Assembly (NCBI GenBank): GCA_905116865.2
Contig: CAJHNH020000838.1
Span: forward strand, 124,001-188,000
Direction of reading: 5' to 3'
From: Candidula unifasciata
Lineage: Eukaryota > Mollusca > Gastropoda > Stylommatophora > Geomitridae
Length of the DNA: 64,000 nucleotides
Position numbers and translations under genes: made by a program. Below the pieces are notes generated by a model. It made no database searches, was not told the DNA's origin, and saw only the letters and a list, made by a program, of their open reading frames with translations. Shown here one piece after another: positions 25,301-33,759 of the stretch; the stretch's first letter is position 1, and every line of letters begins with the position of its first letter.

Positions 25301-26653
25301 TTTATGATGTAGTCACAAAGTTATCACAAAGTTAGATTTATGATGTAGTCACAAAGTTATCACAAAGTTAGATCTATGTTGTGGTCACAAAGTTGTATTA
25401 ATGACGTAGTCACAAAATTATCACAAAGTTAGATTTATGATGTAGTCACAGAGTTAGATTTATGATGTAGTCGCAAAGTTATCACAAAGTTAGATTTATG
25501 ATGTGGTCACAAAGTAAGATTTATGATGTAGTCACAAAGTTAGATTTATGATGTGGTCACAAAGTAAGATTTATGATGTAGTCACAATGTAAGATTTATG
25601 ATGTAGTCACAATGTAAGATTTATGATGTAGTCACAAAGTAAGATTTATGATGTAGTCACAAAGTTAGATTTATGATGTGGTCACAAAGTAAGATTTATG
25701 ATGTAGTCACAATGTAAGATTTATGATGTAGTCACAATGTAAGATTTATGATGTAGTCACAAAGTAAGATTTATGATGTAGTCACAAAGTTAGATTTATG
25801 ATGTGGTCACAAAGTAAGATTTATGATGTAGTCACAATGTAAGATTTATGATGTAGTCACAATGTAAGATTTATGATGTAGTCACAAAGTAAGATTTATG
25901 ATGTAGTCACAAAGTTAGATTTATGATGTAGTCACAAAGTAAGATTTGTGATGAAGTCACATCTGAACAGTGGAGTCGTGAATTGACGGGGAAAAGGATC
26001 AAGTGTTGCATTTAGTATACAAGGGAAATGGGCCATTAACGTGAGGGTAACCTGGCAGTTTTCATAGCAAGTGTACCGACACAGAGAAAACATTGCCTCC
26101 CATTTTCTAGGTCTCAAGGAGCCTAGTCTTAGTTTAAGAGCTTAATTATAATAACAATACTGTGCTGAATAGTGAAAAGTAATGGACCCTTGTCCATGCC
26201 GTCAGATGTATTGGGCATATAGGGCTAGACCTTTATTTTATGGACCTATCGGTACGCGATGGGTGATGTGGTCAAAATCATGCCGGTCGCCTTTACTTTC
26301 CAGGAGTATAGATGGTACCCACTGAAGCATGGGTCGACCTGGGGCCCGAAGTCTTTTTTTTTTAAAAGTCCGGCTCCGTTTGGTTTCGAATTCACATCCG
26401 TTGAATCTGCGGGCGAGCGTCTAGTCGGTACACGACGGAGGCTCCAGGTGAATAAATATATCTTTGAAATAATGCGAAAAATTTCGGCAAATACTTTTAA
26501 AGTGAATTTCTATACATGTTTACAAGAGGGATGCTTGGCCTATTTATATAAGTATGGGGGGGGGGGGGGGGGTGTTTGGGAGCTCGTGAGGCAACCTCAA
26601 CCCCGGTTCTTTCGTACGTGTTTTACAGTGAAGTCGTGTGCTGTATATTGTCG

Positions 26654-26742
<89 letters not shown>

Positions 26743-27202
26743 CACTTTAAAACGAATCGAAAATATAGGTAAAATAATTCGAGTAAATCTGTGACATATA
26801 AATACTAAGCATGACAAGGAAACCGCTACTTACCAGGAGAGGCTAAACATTGCTGCAAAACACCTCTCAGGTAATAACCGTTCATGTGCTGATATTCACA
26901 ATAACATAATTCACATGTTAACAATAAGGAAACAATTCACCGACAAAAAATGTATTTGTAGCGAACAAATTAACAGAATTACAAATCCAGAATATTGGAA
27001 ATAATCAAATGGACTGAAAATTTTAGTTTGGGGTTTTAGAAAAAAAGACGACCGAACATATTGAGAAAAAGATGAGGAGAGTTGTGGCACTGACATCGAA
27101 TGCTGCTGTCCTCTGGTTGTCAGCACTGGTGGCTTGTGTGTAGGCATCAGTGTACCAGTCTGAGCGTTGGAACCTCTTCACTTGTCTGACCACGGTTGCC
27201 AT
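11661..27202 (-). CDS. TEKT2: Tektin-2, complete six-exon gene
   Basis: Exons 27202-27095, 24934-24629, 19931-19717, 17690-17468, 13054-12831 and 11853-11661 splice in frame with GT-AG junctions to 422 residues, the normal tektin length (human TEKT2 is about 430). Tektins are coiled-coil filament proteins inside the doublet microtubules of cilia and flagella. It is TEKT2 rather than another paralogue by RFQ-x2-DW near the N-terminus, [30 protein letters not shown], the S-x-GI-x-FKPDP-x-RVP segment and [10 protein letters not shown]. The tektin nonapeptide RPNVELCRD appears as RPNKEMCFD (residues 323-331), keeping Arg-Pro-Asn, Glu, Cys and Asp. All five introns carry tandem repeats. The upstream array at 27437-28235 holds E-boxes and X-box matches. 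Splice sites were placed by eye. Confidence 0.93.
11876..12062. repeat. 37-bp minisatellite, about 5 copies
   Basis: Units contain AATTTAACTGTGTACATGAT and then TGTCTGAACACAAGCAC; the period of 37 was measured at 11941 and 11978. It lies in TEKT2 intron 5. Confidence 0.88.
12497..12732 (-). mobile_element. tRNA-derived SINE family S1, copy A
   Basis: Read on the minus strand it starts GGCGTCTGTGGCTCAGGCGT (A-box region), continues GGGTGCCGGGTTCGATACC (B box) and ends in a shared 'GGTTGGTTCTG' tail. It aligns end to end with copies at 18123-17889 and 24487-24249. It is flanked by a short TA run and lies in TEKT2 intron 5, in the same orientation as the gene. Confidence 0.8.
12831..13054 (-). 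CDS. TEKT2: TEKT2 exon 5 (tektin signature)
   Basis: 224 nt, residues 285-358 plus two bases of 359. The acceptor is TTGTTGCAG and the donor is CA/GTAAGT. It contains the nonapeptide variant RPNKEMCFD and the TEKT2-typical [10 protein letters not shown]. Confidence 0.92.
13224..13306. repeat. (TA)n microsatellite
   Basis: About 41 TA pairs directly abutting the 24-bp array and following a G run at 13203-13217. Confidence 0.95.
13305..17322. repeat. 24-bp minisatellite, about 167 copies, with higher-order structure
   Basis: Unit GGTGTAGAACATTCAGACAC plus GAGT, with variants (GCTG, GGGT, ATGAGT, ATAAGT). It fills 4.0 kb of the 4.4-kb TEKT2 intron 4. The 8-codon unit has no stop on several frames, so long frames such as VEHSDTSG (plus) and SECSTPLV (minus) appear. 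Blocks recur at about 2.13 kb spacing: variant strings at 14041-14480 reappear at 16270-16610. Confidence 0.95.
17468..17690 (-). CDS. TEKT2: TEKT2 exon 4
   Basis: 223 nt. The acceptor is in GACTAACAG, whose sequence also resembles a branch point, and the donor is ACG/GTATGT. One base completes Gly210, then [20 protein letters not shown] and a coiled coil ending [20 protein letters not shown]. It matches the W-D-x-F-S-RF-x-K core of tektins, with the usual Phe replaced by Arg. Confidence 0.9.
17889..18123 (-). mobile_element. tRNA-derived SINE family S1, copy B
   Basis: Minus strand: GGCGTCTGTGGCCTATGCGT (A-box region), GGGTTCAAGTCC (B box), then the same body and AACC tail as copies A and C. 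It lies in TEKT2 intron 3. Confidence 0.8.
18585..18892. repeat. 39-bp minisatellite, about 7-8 copies
   Basis: Units contain CAGAACATGCTTTCTAAACA and CCACCCTCTTTGTTGGCCC. It lies in TEKT2 intron 3; open frames on both strands are by-products of the 13-codon unit. Confidence 0.92.
18890..18995 (-). mobile_element. Possible hAT/MITE end
   Basis: Read on the minus strand, CAGTGATTCCCAAATTTGTT looks like a hAT-type terminal repeat. I found no partner end or target duplication, so this is weak. Confidence 0.25.
19438..19570. repeat. (GAA)n microsatellite, about 33-36 units plus GAT/GGA variants
   Basis: A homopurine tract on the plus strand (TTC on the TEKT2 sense strand) in intron 3; able in principle to form triplex DNA. 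Confidence 0.95.
19717..19931 (-). CDS. TEKT2: TEKT2 exon 3
   Basis: 215 nt, residues 139-209 plus two bases of 210. The acceptor is TTTTCTCAG and the donor is GG/GTGAGT. It carries [20 protein letters not shown] and then [19 protein letters not shown], the linker typical of tektin-2. Confidence 0.92.
20128..20255 (+). repeat. Dispersed 'CPECCDV' repeat, copy 3 (opposite orientation)
   Basis: The plus strand reads [19 protein letters not shown] and then [11 protein letters not shown], aligning with the minus-strand translation of the copy at 20373-20515. The two copies face each other as an imperfect inverted pair about 120 bases apart in TEKT2 intron 2. Confidence 0.6.
20373..20515 (-). repeat. 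Dispersed 'CPECCDV' repeat, copy 4
   Basis: The minus strand reads [19 protein letters not shown] and then [13 protein letters not shown] and a stop. It directly abuts the 36-bp array and is in frame with its long open frame, so the array's 1196-codon frame ends in this element. Confidence 0.65.
20518..23952. repeat. 36-bp minisatellite, about 95 copies
   Basis: Unit: GTTGCTGGTATAGTCTCCAT, then GTTCAAAACTTGACTA. It is the major part of TEKT2 intron 2. The 12-codon unit leaves a frame of 1196 codons on the minus (TEKT2 sense) strand, [12 protein letters not shown] repeated, and frames on the plus strand broken by TAA at T-for-C variants. I regard it as intronic, not coding. Confidence 0.95.
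24000..24215. repeat. 44-bp minisatellite, about 4-5 copies
   Basis: Units begin CAGGTTACAAACATAAACAG; the period of 44 was measured between 24121 and 24165. TEKT2 intron 2. Confidence 0.85.
24249..24487 (-). mobile_element. tRNA-derived SINE family S1, copy C
   Basis: Minus strand: GGTGTCTGTGGCCTTGATGT (A-box region), GTGTTCGATCCC (B box), the shared body, and a GGTTGGTTCTG tail. It lies in TEKT2 intron 2. Confidence 0.8.
24629..24934 (-). CDS. TEKT2: TEKT2 exon 2
   Basis: 306 nt, residues 37-138 in phase 0 at both ends. The acceptor is GTGACTGCAG and the donor is AAG/GTCAGT. It carries [37 protein letters not shown] and [17 protein letters not shown], strongly conserved tektin-2 segments. 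Confidence 0.93.
25035..25968. repeat. 25-bp minisatellite, about 37 copies
   Basis: Unit AAGTTAGATTTATGATGTAG plus TCACA, with some units extended by an extra AAGTTATCAC segment near 25320-25490. A block of about 150 bp (GTGGTC / CAATGT variants) is repeated at 25545, 25675 and 25800, a higher-order pattern. It fills much of TEKT2 intron 1. Confidence 0.93.
26183..26455 (-). mobile_element. SINE family S2, copy A
   Basis: The sequence from GGACCCTTGTCCATGC through GGCTAGACCTTTATTTTATG to about 26455 is shared with the reverse complement of 29640-29944. Read on the minus strand, the 26460 end shows a tRNA-like head (GTGAATTCGAAACC as a degraded B box). It lies in TEKT2 intron 1. Confidence 0.55.
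26657..26733. repeat. (GA)n microsatellite
   Basis: About 38 GA pairs, in TEKT2 intron 1. A run of about 18 G lies upstream near 26555-26572. Confidence 0.95.
27095..27202 (-). CDS. TEKT2: TEKT2 exon 1 with start codon
   Basis: 108 nt, residues 1-36: [20 protein letters not shown], then a stretch ending RTAAFD and a GTCAGT donor. It joins in phase 0 to exon 2, giving the conserved R-x5[12 protein letters not shown] context. It was missed by simple open-frame detection because the codons upstream of its internal Met were ignored. Confidence 0.9.
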
Positions 27203-27521
27203 TTCTGTGGAAATATTTCATCAACTGCCTTCACTGAGTAGAACTGTCAATTACAGACGATGTTACAGGTAAGTCTGACAGAAAACTCCATACTACCCAT
27301 CCCCCCCCCCCGGTCCCACCTTACATTGATAGAGTATACATCATGTTGTCTCCCAAATTACACTGATCGAAAACAGTCTGTGATCTCTTTAATTACACTG
27401 ATAGAGGACAGCTGTAATCATCCGATGGTCTCCCAGCTGACATTTCTTCACGTGACACTGATCATCACCTGATGGTCTCCCAGCTGACATTCCTTCACGT
27501 GACACTGATCATCATCCGATG

Positions 27522-27535
27522 GTCTCCAAGGTAAC
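27522..27535 (-). promoter_or_regulatory. Candidate RFX X-box upstream of TEKT2
   Basis: Minus strand GTTACCTTGGAGAC fits the degenerate X-box RYYRYY-N2-RRNRAC, about 320 bases 5' of the TEKT2 ATG. RFX factors drive many ciliary genes. The same 14-mer is at 27789-27802. It sits inside the 47-bp array, so chance is possible. Confidence 0.35.
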
Positions 27536-27788
27536 ATTCCTTCACGTGACACTGATCATCACCCGATGGTCTCCCAGCTGACATTCCTTCACGTGACACT
27601 GATCATCATCCGATGGTCTCCCAGCTAACATTCCTTCACGTGACACTGATCATCATCCGATGGTCTCCCAGCTAACATTCCTTCACGTGACACTGATCAT
27701 CATCCGATGGTCTCCCAGCTGACACCGATGGAGTCCAGCTGCCAACATCAGGTAACATTGTTCACGTGACACTGATCATCATCCGATG

Positions 27789-27802
27789 GTCTCCAAGGTA
27801 AC
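27789..27802 (-). promoter_or_regulatory. Second candidate RFX X-box
   Basis: Identical 14-mer GTTACCTTGGAGAC on the minus strand, about 590 bases 5' of the TEKT2 ATG. Confidence 0.3.
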
Positions 27803-28544
27803 ATTCCTTCACGTGACACTGATCATCACCCGATGGTCTCCCAGCTAACATTCCTTCACGTGACACTGATCATCATCCGATGGTCTCCCAGCTAATATTC
27901 CTTCACGTGACACTGATCATCATCCGATGGTCTCCCAGCTAATATTCCGTCACGTGACACTGATCATCATCCGATGGTCTCCCAGCTAACATTCCTTCAC
28001 GTGACACTGATCATCATCCGATGGTCTCCCAGCTGACATTCCTTCACGTGACACTGATCATCATCCGATGGTCTCCCAGCTGACATTCCTTCACGTGACA
28101 CTGATCATCACCCGATGGTCTCCCAGCTAACATTCCTTCACGTGACACTGATCATCATCCGATGGTCTCCCAGCTGACACCGATGGAGTCCAGCTGCCAA
28201 CATCAGGTAACATTGTTCACGTGACACTGACAACGTACTCTTCAGAACATTGGAGTTGTCCACCCTTGAACAGCTTAAAAACACACACACACGCACGCAC
28301 GCACACACACACAATGATTATGCAAATTATTTAAGTTGCCCACCCCCTACCCTCCCCCACCCCCACTTTTTTCAGAGCAATTTTGCATTTGTTATTCAAT
28401 CTATGCTTGGTTAATATAAATTGATGTAACCCACAGTGCTATTTTAATGGTGTGAAATCAACTGTGTCCGTATTCCATACGTGTGGATTCAAGCTGTATG
28501 ATATACCTGGCTTGCAATGGCATCTTTTCTTAGGGGTGTCGAGT

Positions 28545-28622
28545 GTTAATGCCTAGTACACTTGCTTTTGCCGCAAAGCGCCGTCGTCACTTGGAGGTCA
28601 CAGGTTCGATTCCCCACGTGTT
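28545..28622 (+). mobile_element. tRNA-like SINE fragment
   Basis: GTTAATGCCTAGTACACTTG then CACAGGTTCGATTCCCC. The B box is perfect, the A box poor. Single copy in the window. Confidence 0.35.
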
Positions 28623-28665
28623 AACTATACAGCTTTAATTTGTTGATGTTGTCTAGTGCGTGCTT

Positions 28666-28918
28666 TTATCTTTCTATACTCTTTCTATAAGTGCCAATCA
28701 ACTGTTTGCCCTTGTGCAGCTTGAAGAACTGTTTACTGGTGGTGACCTGGCTTAATCCCGGCAGCAAGCCACACACTGCAGTATACCCAGACACTCTCCC
28801 GACGGTGAGTGCAAGACCTGGCAGCTGAATGTCTTCAGGTGACTCAAAGTCTTGCAGGCACCGTGCAAAGTTTGAGTCCTTGCTAGTTTTCATCCTAAAC
28901 AATTCGATGAGCTGATTC
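28666..28918 (-). CDS. Possible last exon of an unidentified gene
   Basis: On the minus strand a possible acceptor (AGTATAG) precedes NQLIELFRMKTSKDSNFARC, and the frame stays open to TAA at 28668-28666, with SPEDIQLPGLALTVGRVSGY in the middle and KQFFKLHKGKQL near the end. Amino-acid use looks like real protein rather than repeat translation, but I do not recognise the family. It could be the 3' exon of a gene whose upstream exon is 32937-32776 (phases are compatible), or an old transposon fragment. Confidence 0.35.
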
Positions 28919-29399
28919 TATACTAAGCACGAAGAAGAATAAGTATATGTCCGTAAAAATAAACTATCAGCCTTTCACTAGGGACTTCAAGAGCCAATGA
29001 CAGCATTTCAAAATCTATGGCGGTCAAAGACTTCAACAAAGCATCCGGCATTTTGAAGAGCAAATCTGTGGCCGTGTGTGTAAAGAAAACGCTTTATCGT
29101 TTACTGTCGGTCTGTAATGGTCAGTTCTGTTGTTGTGTACAGTTAGTAGGAATCAAGATTTAGCCACTGATTACCTTTCCTGTGACATACAACGAAGACT
29201 GGCACCAGACTTCGCTGGAAAACTGACGAGCTTGGATTGTGTACTTAAACAACTGATCAGATCAACGGCGGATGTCATCTCACGCCTGCTCTCATTGGAC
29301 GGCAGTTTTGGACTCAGCCAATCAGATGTCCGAGTTCAATGAATATCGTGAAAAGATCAAACCAAAGGAAAAGAGGGACCAGTCAGCTTCCCAATGAGT

Positions 29400-29548
29400 C
29401 GAGTCAAGAATTGACATCACAGCACTCGGGGCAATCCCACGCGTGCTCCGTCCTCACCTTCAGCAGCCAGTGCAGAGTTCCAATACTGATGGTACCGGTC
29501 ACAATCTAGTTATACGTCCGTCTTGCCTTTGAGTGTAGTGTGTAATAA
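29400..29548 (-). repeat. Dispersed 'CPECCDV' repeat, copy 5
   Basis: The minus strand reads GTISIGTLHWLLKVRTEHAW and then DCPECCDVNS and a stop, the cleanest copy of the conserved C-terminal peptide. Confidence 0.65.
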
Positions 29549-29639
29549 TCTTGTGTTTTTTTTTTTTTTAAAGTACGAACAAGAATACACAGTCACTTAA
29601 CTGTCGAATGCCCGATAGAAATCACATTTCTGTCTGACA

Positions 29640-29944
29640 ATAAAAATGACTAGACACGTATTTGACCGCCGGAAATAACACTATTATTGTTTGTACTTTT
29701 GTTACTGTGATGTAGCGACAGGACGCTAACAACACAGACATTCGGGTCCTGACGAACTCCTTTCAAAAATGCCCTTGGCTGCCAGGTTGACCCAGCCTTA
29801 TGTGGGTAGGAGGTAAAGTTAAGGGAGGTAAAGGCGACCTGCGTGATGATGACCACATCCTTTAACAAGTGTCGATTGGTCTATAAAATATAGGTCTAGT
29901 CCTATGTACCCAGTATGCTTATAGCATGGAAAAGGGCCCTTCAC
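29640..29944 (+). mobile_element. SINE family S2, copy B
   Basis: Reverse-complement match to 26183-26455, with shared blocks such as GGATGTGGTCATCATCACGC versus GTGATGTGGTCAAAATCATG, and AGGTCGCCTTTACCTCC. Confidence 0.55.
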
Positions 29945-30525
29945 TTAAAAAAAAACCTACTTGTGTTAATGTAAACTTATTTACGTGCTGACGAGAGCCA
30001 TCTTACCGCGACGTTCAGTTATTGTTTTTGATTCTGAAAAAACTAACTGGTTCTACTTTTCGAGTTTACTGACGAATCGTCAGAATCATCATGTGTCTTT
30101 CGATAAGTGTAGGCGGTCTTGTCTAGGCGGACTCACGGATCCGGTCAGTGATCTTATCCCTCCTTGGCCCAGCCATCCTAGTGTGCATCTCTTTGCCTCC
30201 ACTCATAAAACGATTTTATGATAAAAACTATTTCTTGGGCCCGCGATTAGTTCTCCTTACCAGGTTTGCACTGTGTATACATACACGCCATACACTCAAG
30301 CGTCGGTGGTGGCACTAACCTTCACTAGTCGAAGATAAGTGTGTCATGTTGCCATAGTCATGTGACCACACCATCCCAACATTTATGTCAAGGTCGTCCT
30401 CTTTGCTGCTTCCATCAAGTTTGCCAGTTATTATATTTTCACGTGTTGTTTTGCTCACGTGAGCGCAGGCACACACATGTAAACGTGTTTGTAAATACTG
30501 ATGTACGTTTGTATACGAGCGCATA
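29945..30525. other. No recognisable gene or element
   Basis: Mixed sequence with only short frames; nothing supported. Confidence 0.4.
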
Positions 30526-30526
30526 T

Positions 30527-30745
30527 TCAAATATTTGCTATATAACACAAACACTGCTGCTTCTTCAGCATTCCGAGCCCTTGATATTCATTACTGCAGA
30601 TACCACTTGCCTCCATTAATCTCTCTCTCCAGCTGGCTTCACTAAGTGTTTGTAGATCTGTCTGGATACTACCTATCAATCGTCTTCCTGGTCTCCCTCG
30701 TGGACTACGACCATTCAACTCCCTTGTGTACACAGCTTTTACCTC
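30527..30745 (-). mobile_element. LINE 3' tail fragment
   Basis: The minus strand reads VYTRELNGRSPRGRPGRR, then SWRERLMEASGICSNEYQGL. This is the 'LDGRRPRGRPR...L...WR...' tail of RTE/CR1-like reverse-transcriptase proteins, ending with a short GAAGAAG run. Confidence 0.65.
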
Positions 30746-31390
30746 TCTGATATTCTCTCAATATGGGGACCCATTTCAGTCCGTTAGCCCTCATGCTGCC
30801 AGCGATCAATGTCCACAAGACAAACACAGTGAACGCAGTTGAACAAAGCAATAAACACTCAACAAATACATTATCTCCAGTACACAGCTGACTAACTAAC
30901 TGCCCGTGTATTTATTCATCTGGTATATACAAAAACAACACAACAGACTCACACTGCACACATTCTCAAACAGCAGTCTTCTCAGTTCAACGAACAAAAT
31001 AAAACCCCCATTTCCAATGAACAGCAAAAGCATCATGACAAGAACAACCATTGGTGAGTTTTACAAAAATGAACAGCTTGCATCTGTTTCGTTTTATCAG
31101 AACACATATTTGATGACACAGATTATGAAAGCATAAACTGTTGACTATTACAAACTCCTCGACTGACTTTGGAAGTAATTATTCGCATAGAAAAATATTG
31201 TCAGTCCGAATATGGTGAATAGTTAGTTACCTTTTTAGATCATGTCAGTTCTTTCTACAGGCTGTTAAATATAAAGCATACATACTGAAACTGTCTGCGT
31301 TGATACAAATCAAAGTACGCCATATATACCTTACCGGCACACTCCGTTAGTTTCCGATTGTGCCCAAGAGAAAAAAAAACCGTCGACTCG
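30746..31390. other. No recognisable gene or element
   Basis: A-rich intergenic sequence; short frames only. Confidence 0.4.
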
Positions 31391-31391
31391 A

Positions 31392-31708
31392 ACTGCTCTA
31401 AATACCCTTGCAAGGCTATGCGCTAGTTGTGGTGTTATACTCTCGATACCCTTGCAAGGGTATGCGCTAGTTGTGGTGTTATACTCTCGATACCCTTGCA
31501 AGGGTATGCGCTAGTTGTGGTGTTATACTCTCGATACCCTTGCAATGGTATGCGCTAGTTGTGGTGTTATACTCTCGATACCCTTGCAAGGGTATGCGCT
31601 AGTTGTGGTGTTATACTCTCGATACCCTTGCAAGGGTATGCGCTAGTTGTGATGTTATACTTTTAATACCCTTGCAAGGGTATGCGCTAGTTCTGATGTT
31701 ATACGCGA
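31392..31708. repeat. 44-bp minisatellite with perfect 18-bp palindrome, about 7 copies
   Basis: Each unit contains ATACCCTTGCAAGGGTAT, its own reverse complement, followed by GCGCTAGTTGTGGTGTTATA and CTCTCG. One unit has CAATGG in place of CAAGGG, breaking the palindrome. Confidence 0.93.
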
Positions 31709-32775
31709 CCACTGAAAAACATAGAATGAGAGAAGAAAAATAGAAACCAGAGAACATGTTAGAGAAAGTGTCAACTGAAAGCAATACAGCGTGACTATAG
31801 ACTGGGGTTTGAATCAGTTTGCTAGAACAGACAACAAGAGAATGAATGCTGTTCATATGTTATGTTCTGGTGGCTGGCAGATCCTATTCACAACACGCCC
31901 TACTTTAGCGGGGACTATCTGACCGTCAGCCGAAATGCATTTCTTTCTCCAGCAAGAAACAATAATGATAAGTATCTTGTCTGGTAGACTCTTTTGTGCA
32001 AATATGTTTGTCTGCTTTGTTCGTTTGTTAGTTTATCTGGTTTGTTAGAAAGCACTGACTGACACATGAATGACAAAAACCCTATCAGTTTTTGACTAAT
32101 GCAGTAAGATGTGTGTGTGTGTGTTTTTTTTTAAGAGGGGGGGGGGCTGTCTGCCTTTGGTTCTCTGCCCCTGTGCGTTCCAGTGTAAAGACATTCTAGT
32201 TACATATTGTCTCCGGTTTTCGCGCGCTTCCTATGCCTCAATTCTCTGAAATTTGTTTTAGTTCCCTCCCAAAGCCAGAGGATAACTACACTACGCCAGA
32301 GGGTTAGCTGAGCCGATGTTGACTGCGCAACGTACAAAAGGATGACAGTTACGGCAGAAATGCACAAGATATGACAACACGGAGGAGCAAGAAATGTTGG
32401 AGATCGGTTGTTGGCGACTTTCAGTGTCAAGAAATCGATCTGATCTTGAGTTTAACCTTGAACAAACAATGCCGTTAAATGGAGCATGCTGTGTGTAGCC
32501 TACAAGGAGATAGATCGGGGACAGCAAGCAAAGCAGATAAATAAATGTTTAATGGCTGAAGTTTAATATCAAACACACACTGACTGGAGCAGTTCCACTT
32601 TTATTGCAAGGCTATATTTGTAGAGCAAGTTTGCACAACTTATCTTAAGTACTTAAAGTACTGGTGTGCCTTTCAAAGGAAAAGGTGGGAGAGAGAGGAG
32701 CAGTGAAAGAGGGACAGGGCGGAGAAAGAGATAGGGAAGGAGTGGGGAAGAGAGAGAAAGACTGGAATCTACCTT
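31709..32775. other. No recognisable gene; low-complexity patches
   Basis: Contains a GT run and G run at 32110-32146 and a purine-rich stretch at 32680-32760. No domain found. Confidence 0.4.
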
Positions 32776-32937
32776 CTGCCAAGCACTTCCATCTCCAACA
32801 AGTGTTGCTTCTTCCATGAAGGCGAAAGGCCTCCCTATTAGCTCAGGGTACATCCACAAATGCTTCTGACTACAAATATGGTGACGCTGTTTATCCACAA
32901 TATCTTCCTCCAGAATCGGCCTCACCCACTTCCAGTC
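32776..32937 (-). CDS. Probable exon of an unidentified gene
   Basis: The minus strand reads GDWKWVRPILEEDIVDKQRH, then HICSQKHLWMYPELIGRPFA, then FMEEATLVGDGSAWQK, ending at an AAG/GTAGAT donor. The composition (Trp, Cys, His, charged residues, no bias) is protein-like, and a possible acceptor (CTACTCAG) precedes it, without a good pyrimidine tract. I do not recognise the family. The 18-bp array begins about 50 bases upstream. Confidence 0.42.
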
Positions 32938-32987
32938 ACCTGGCCAGATCTGAGTAGTTCAACACTTTCTCTCTATCATGTCTCAGC

Positions 32988-33135
32988 CAAAACAATGCCA
33001 CCGTGGGGAACAATGCCACCGTGGGGAACAATGCCACCGTGTTGAACAATGCCACAGAGAGGAACAATGCCACCGTGTGGAGCAATGCCACCGTGCGGAA
33101 CAATGCCACAGAGAAGAACAGTGTCACAGTGTGGG
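32988..33135. repeat. 18-bp minisatellite, about 8 copies
   Basis: Unit AACAATGCCACCGTGGGG with variants (GTGTTG, AGAGAGG, GTGTGG). Confidence 0.9.
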
Positions 33136-33149
33136 ACAATTCTACACTG

Positions 33150-33755
33150 TCCTGTATGTAAATGTCAAAGTTGATTATTTAAGGATAAATGTCACCCATG
33201 CTGCAGGCAAGTGTCAGTTCCTAACCTCTGACCTTAAACTGTCACACCCCCCCCCCCTGACGTCTGACCACAGGCAGCTACGCTTGCCCCCAGCCTCCAA
33301 CACTAGATGACGTCACAGACATGAAATACCACAGCTAAGCTCTGGGAGTTAACAAGCACGGACAGATGAGCTTAAGTAGGTTCTCACAACTAGCCTCAAC
33401 AACACAGTACTAGTTGTCCTGGGGCATGCAATGACCTACAGTGATGTAAATATATATACATAACATGTCAGACAGCTCAGTTTTACTACAGATAACATGT
33501 CACATATTCTACATAGTTTACTCATGCTTCCCACATTCTAACATAAGTTTTCTCTCTAACATTGCTGGCTCAATTATGTACATACATACACACACACACA
33601 CATAAGCATCTCTTATAGTAGTGACTTGCTCAAATAAACATACGATGTTGGTTACCCTTCAATATAGCAACACTGACAACATCAGTTGACTGTATAACTA
33701 GAATTTCTTTTCTTTTTTAAATCTGGAACTCACAGGGTTTAATGAAGACTTGAAA
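33150..33755. other. No recognisable gene
   Basis: Contains a short CA run near 33590; otherwise nothing supported. Confidence 0.4.
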
Positions 33756-33759
33756 CCAC

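Larger units (their letters stand above)
27437..28235. repeat. 47-bp E-box array upstream of TEKT2, about 16 copies
   Basis: Units contain CATTCCTTCACGTGACACTG, then ATCATCATCCGATGGTCTCC and CAGCTAA. Each carries CACGTG (a palindromic E-box) and TGATCA. A longer variant (CACCGATGGAGTCCAGCTGC, then CAACATCAGG) occurs at 27722 and 28177. It lies 0.24-1.03 kb 5' of the TEKT2 start codon. Confidence 0.9.
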
